Below are positions 34,388 through 35,057 of a stretch of DNA of 35,057 nt, in pieces. How positions within the stretch are numbered: the first letter of the stretch is position 1; every line of letters begins with the position of its first letter. The stretch lies in the NCBI GenBank assembly GCA_025999935.1, contig BNXY01000029.1, forward strand, positions 1-35,057, read 5' to 3'. The notes below the pieces were generated by a model that made no database searches, had not been told where the DNA came from, and saw nothing but the letters and a program-made list of their open reading frames with translations. A program made the translations under genes and the position numbers. This stretch comes from Bacteroidia bacterium. GTDB lineage: Bacteria > Bacteroidota > Bacteroidia > Bacteroidales > Azobacteroidaceae.

Positions 34388-34918
34388 TTACTCCTCTTTA
34401 TCATACTTTTTCAGATAATTTAAATTCAAATAATTTGTTTTAACACGAAAACAACTTGCTTGTTTTTGTGTTACATTATAATAAAAATAAAATAACTCAA
34501 AATCAATTCCTTTCTCAACTTCATTCTTGACTTTACCAAGGTATGGCAATTCGATTGGGAATCGTATTATCGCCTTCGGAGGAACATGTGTTTGCCCTTC
34601 TGAAAATTTAAAATAATCCGGACGTAAGTCCCCCCAATTAGGCAATCCCAATAAGTGATTAATATAAAAATTTATGTAAATACCTGGGCTATATCTAAAT
34701 GAGGAAAAATGTTCAAAATTACTTTTCAACACAATAGAATCCGAGGAATTATTTTTAAATACAAGATACACTCTGCGATAACTACTTATTGTATCTTTTT
34801 CGAGGTACACGGAAAAAATGGAATCAGGTTCATTTACTTGCTCATAAAAAGATTTTTGTGCATAAATAGGATTAATCAGACCTACAAATAATACTGTTAC
34901 TAAAATTAACTTTTTCAT
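34388..34918 (-). CDS. Small secreted protein, unknown function
   Basis: A 176-residue protein with a signal peptide (MKKLILVTVLFVGLINPIYA) and a mature part rich in Phe, Tyr and Asn. It reads RRVYLVFKNNSSDSIVLKSNFEHFSSF, which looks like an immunoglobulin-like beta sandwich, followed by PPKAIIRFPIELPYLGK. The start is ATG 34918, not the ATA-rich extension at 34930. AT-rich like the rest of the locus. No family recognised. It lies 52 bases upstream of the metzincin fragment and 17 bases after the next partial gene. Confidence 0.6.
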   Translation of the reverse strand: MKKLILVTVLFVGLINPIYAQKSFYEQVNEPDSIFSVYLEKDTISSYRRVYLVFKNNSSDSIVLKSNFEHFSSFRYSPGIYINFYINHLLGLPNWGDLRPDYFKFSEGQTHVPPKAIIRFPIELPYLGKVKNEVEKGIDFELFYFYYNVTQKQASCFRVKTNYLNLNYLKKYDKEE

Positions 34919-34935
34919 ATATATTATCATTTTAT

Positions 34936-35057
34936 TTATTTTTTATATCCTTCAGGAGTGTAATTGTAATTTCTTTCTATATTCACGCAATTATCATACT
35001 TTTCTTGATACCGTTTTAATTCTTTATCATAAAAATTTAACTTTTTCTGAGAAAAGG
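34936..35057 (-). CDS. C-terminal end of an unrecognised protein (cut by window edge)
   Basis: An open minus-strand frame enters from the right edge and ends at TAA (34936-34938). The visible 39 or so residues, KKLNFYDKELKRYQEKYDN followed by CVNIERNYNYTPEGYKK, are charged and tyrosine-rich. It is too short to classify. The direction and spacing fit the same operon as the secreted proteins. Confidence 0.45.
   Translation of the reverse strand, partial: FSQKKLNFYDKELKRYQEKYDNCVNIERNYNYTPEGYKK

Overview
The window is a chromosomal segment from a Bacteroidota bacterium, most likely of the order Bacteroidales. The evidence is the repeated promoter -7 element TAnnTTTG, weak or absent Shine-Dalgarno sequences, a RprX/RprY-type two-component pair, an OxyR/AhpC/AhpF cluster, ribosomal protein S1 with a long acidic leader, and many lipoproteins and secreted proteins. 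No rRNA, CRISPR array, transposase or integrase was seen.

Positions 1-5,992 are mainly minus strand. A short left edge holds the tail of an unrecognised gene and two remnants that look like a decayed type I restriction-modification locus. Then comes gyrB > membrane dipeptidase > M28 peptidase/cyclotransferase lipoprotein > sufE > SpoU-type RNA methyltransferase, all in one direction and tightly packed. rpsT with a strong terminator and tRNA-Glu(UUC) lie upstream. Positions 6,044-9,054 are plus strand: recO, tRNA-Arg(CCU), a HigB/HigA-type toxin-antitoxin pair bracketed by a 17-bp copy of the tRNA 3' end, and a lipoprotein N-acylglucosamine/cellobiose 2-epimerase relative. fadD-like acyl-CoA synthetase (minus) and an ArgE-like M20 deacylase (plus) diverge, followed by rprX-rprY-TPR protein.

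Positions 15,543-20,132 form the peroxide-response region. oxyR diverges from ahpC, and ahpF carries its own copy of the ahpC promoter element. ahpC and ahpF are separated by an AT-rich FkbM-family methyltransferase gene that looks inserted. rpsA, metA, a U32 (RlhA-like) protein and a Uma2 nuclease follow, with hairpins and interspersed repeats between them.

Positions 26,300-35,057 are accessory. First is a plus-strand operon: a small ORF, a signal-less VanY/M15-type peptidase with a C-terminal peptidoglycan-binding-like segment, and an amidohydrolase carrying a glycine-zipper hydrophobic hairpin. Then, on the minus strand, there is a polymorphic-toxin locus. It has secreted proteins, a truncated metzincin, a 914-residue secreted zincin protein with a C-terminal candidate toxin, its likely immunity gene, and two downstream orphan toxin-tip cassettes. 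Each cassette begins with the same linker (GGFAAKGK-LSEAVE-SG-I) found just before the toxin of the full-length protein. This looks like a tip-switching reservoir, partly decayed, and is the most interesting part of the window.
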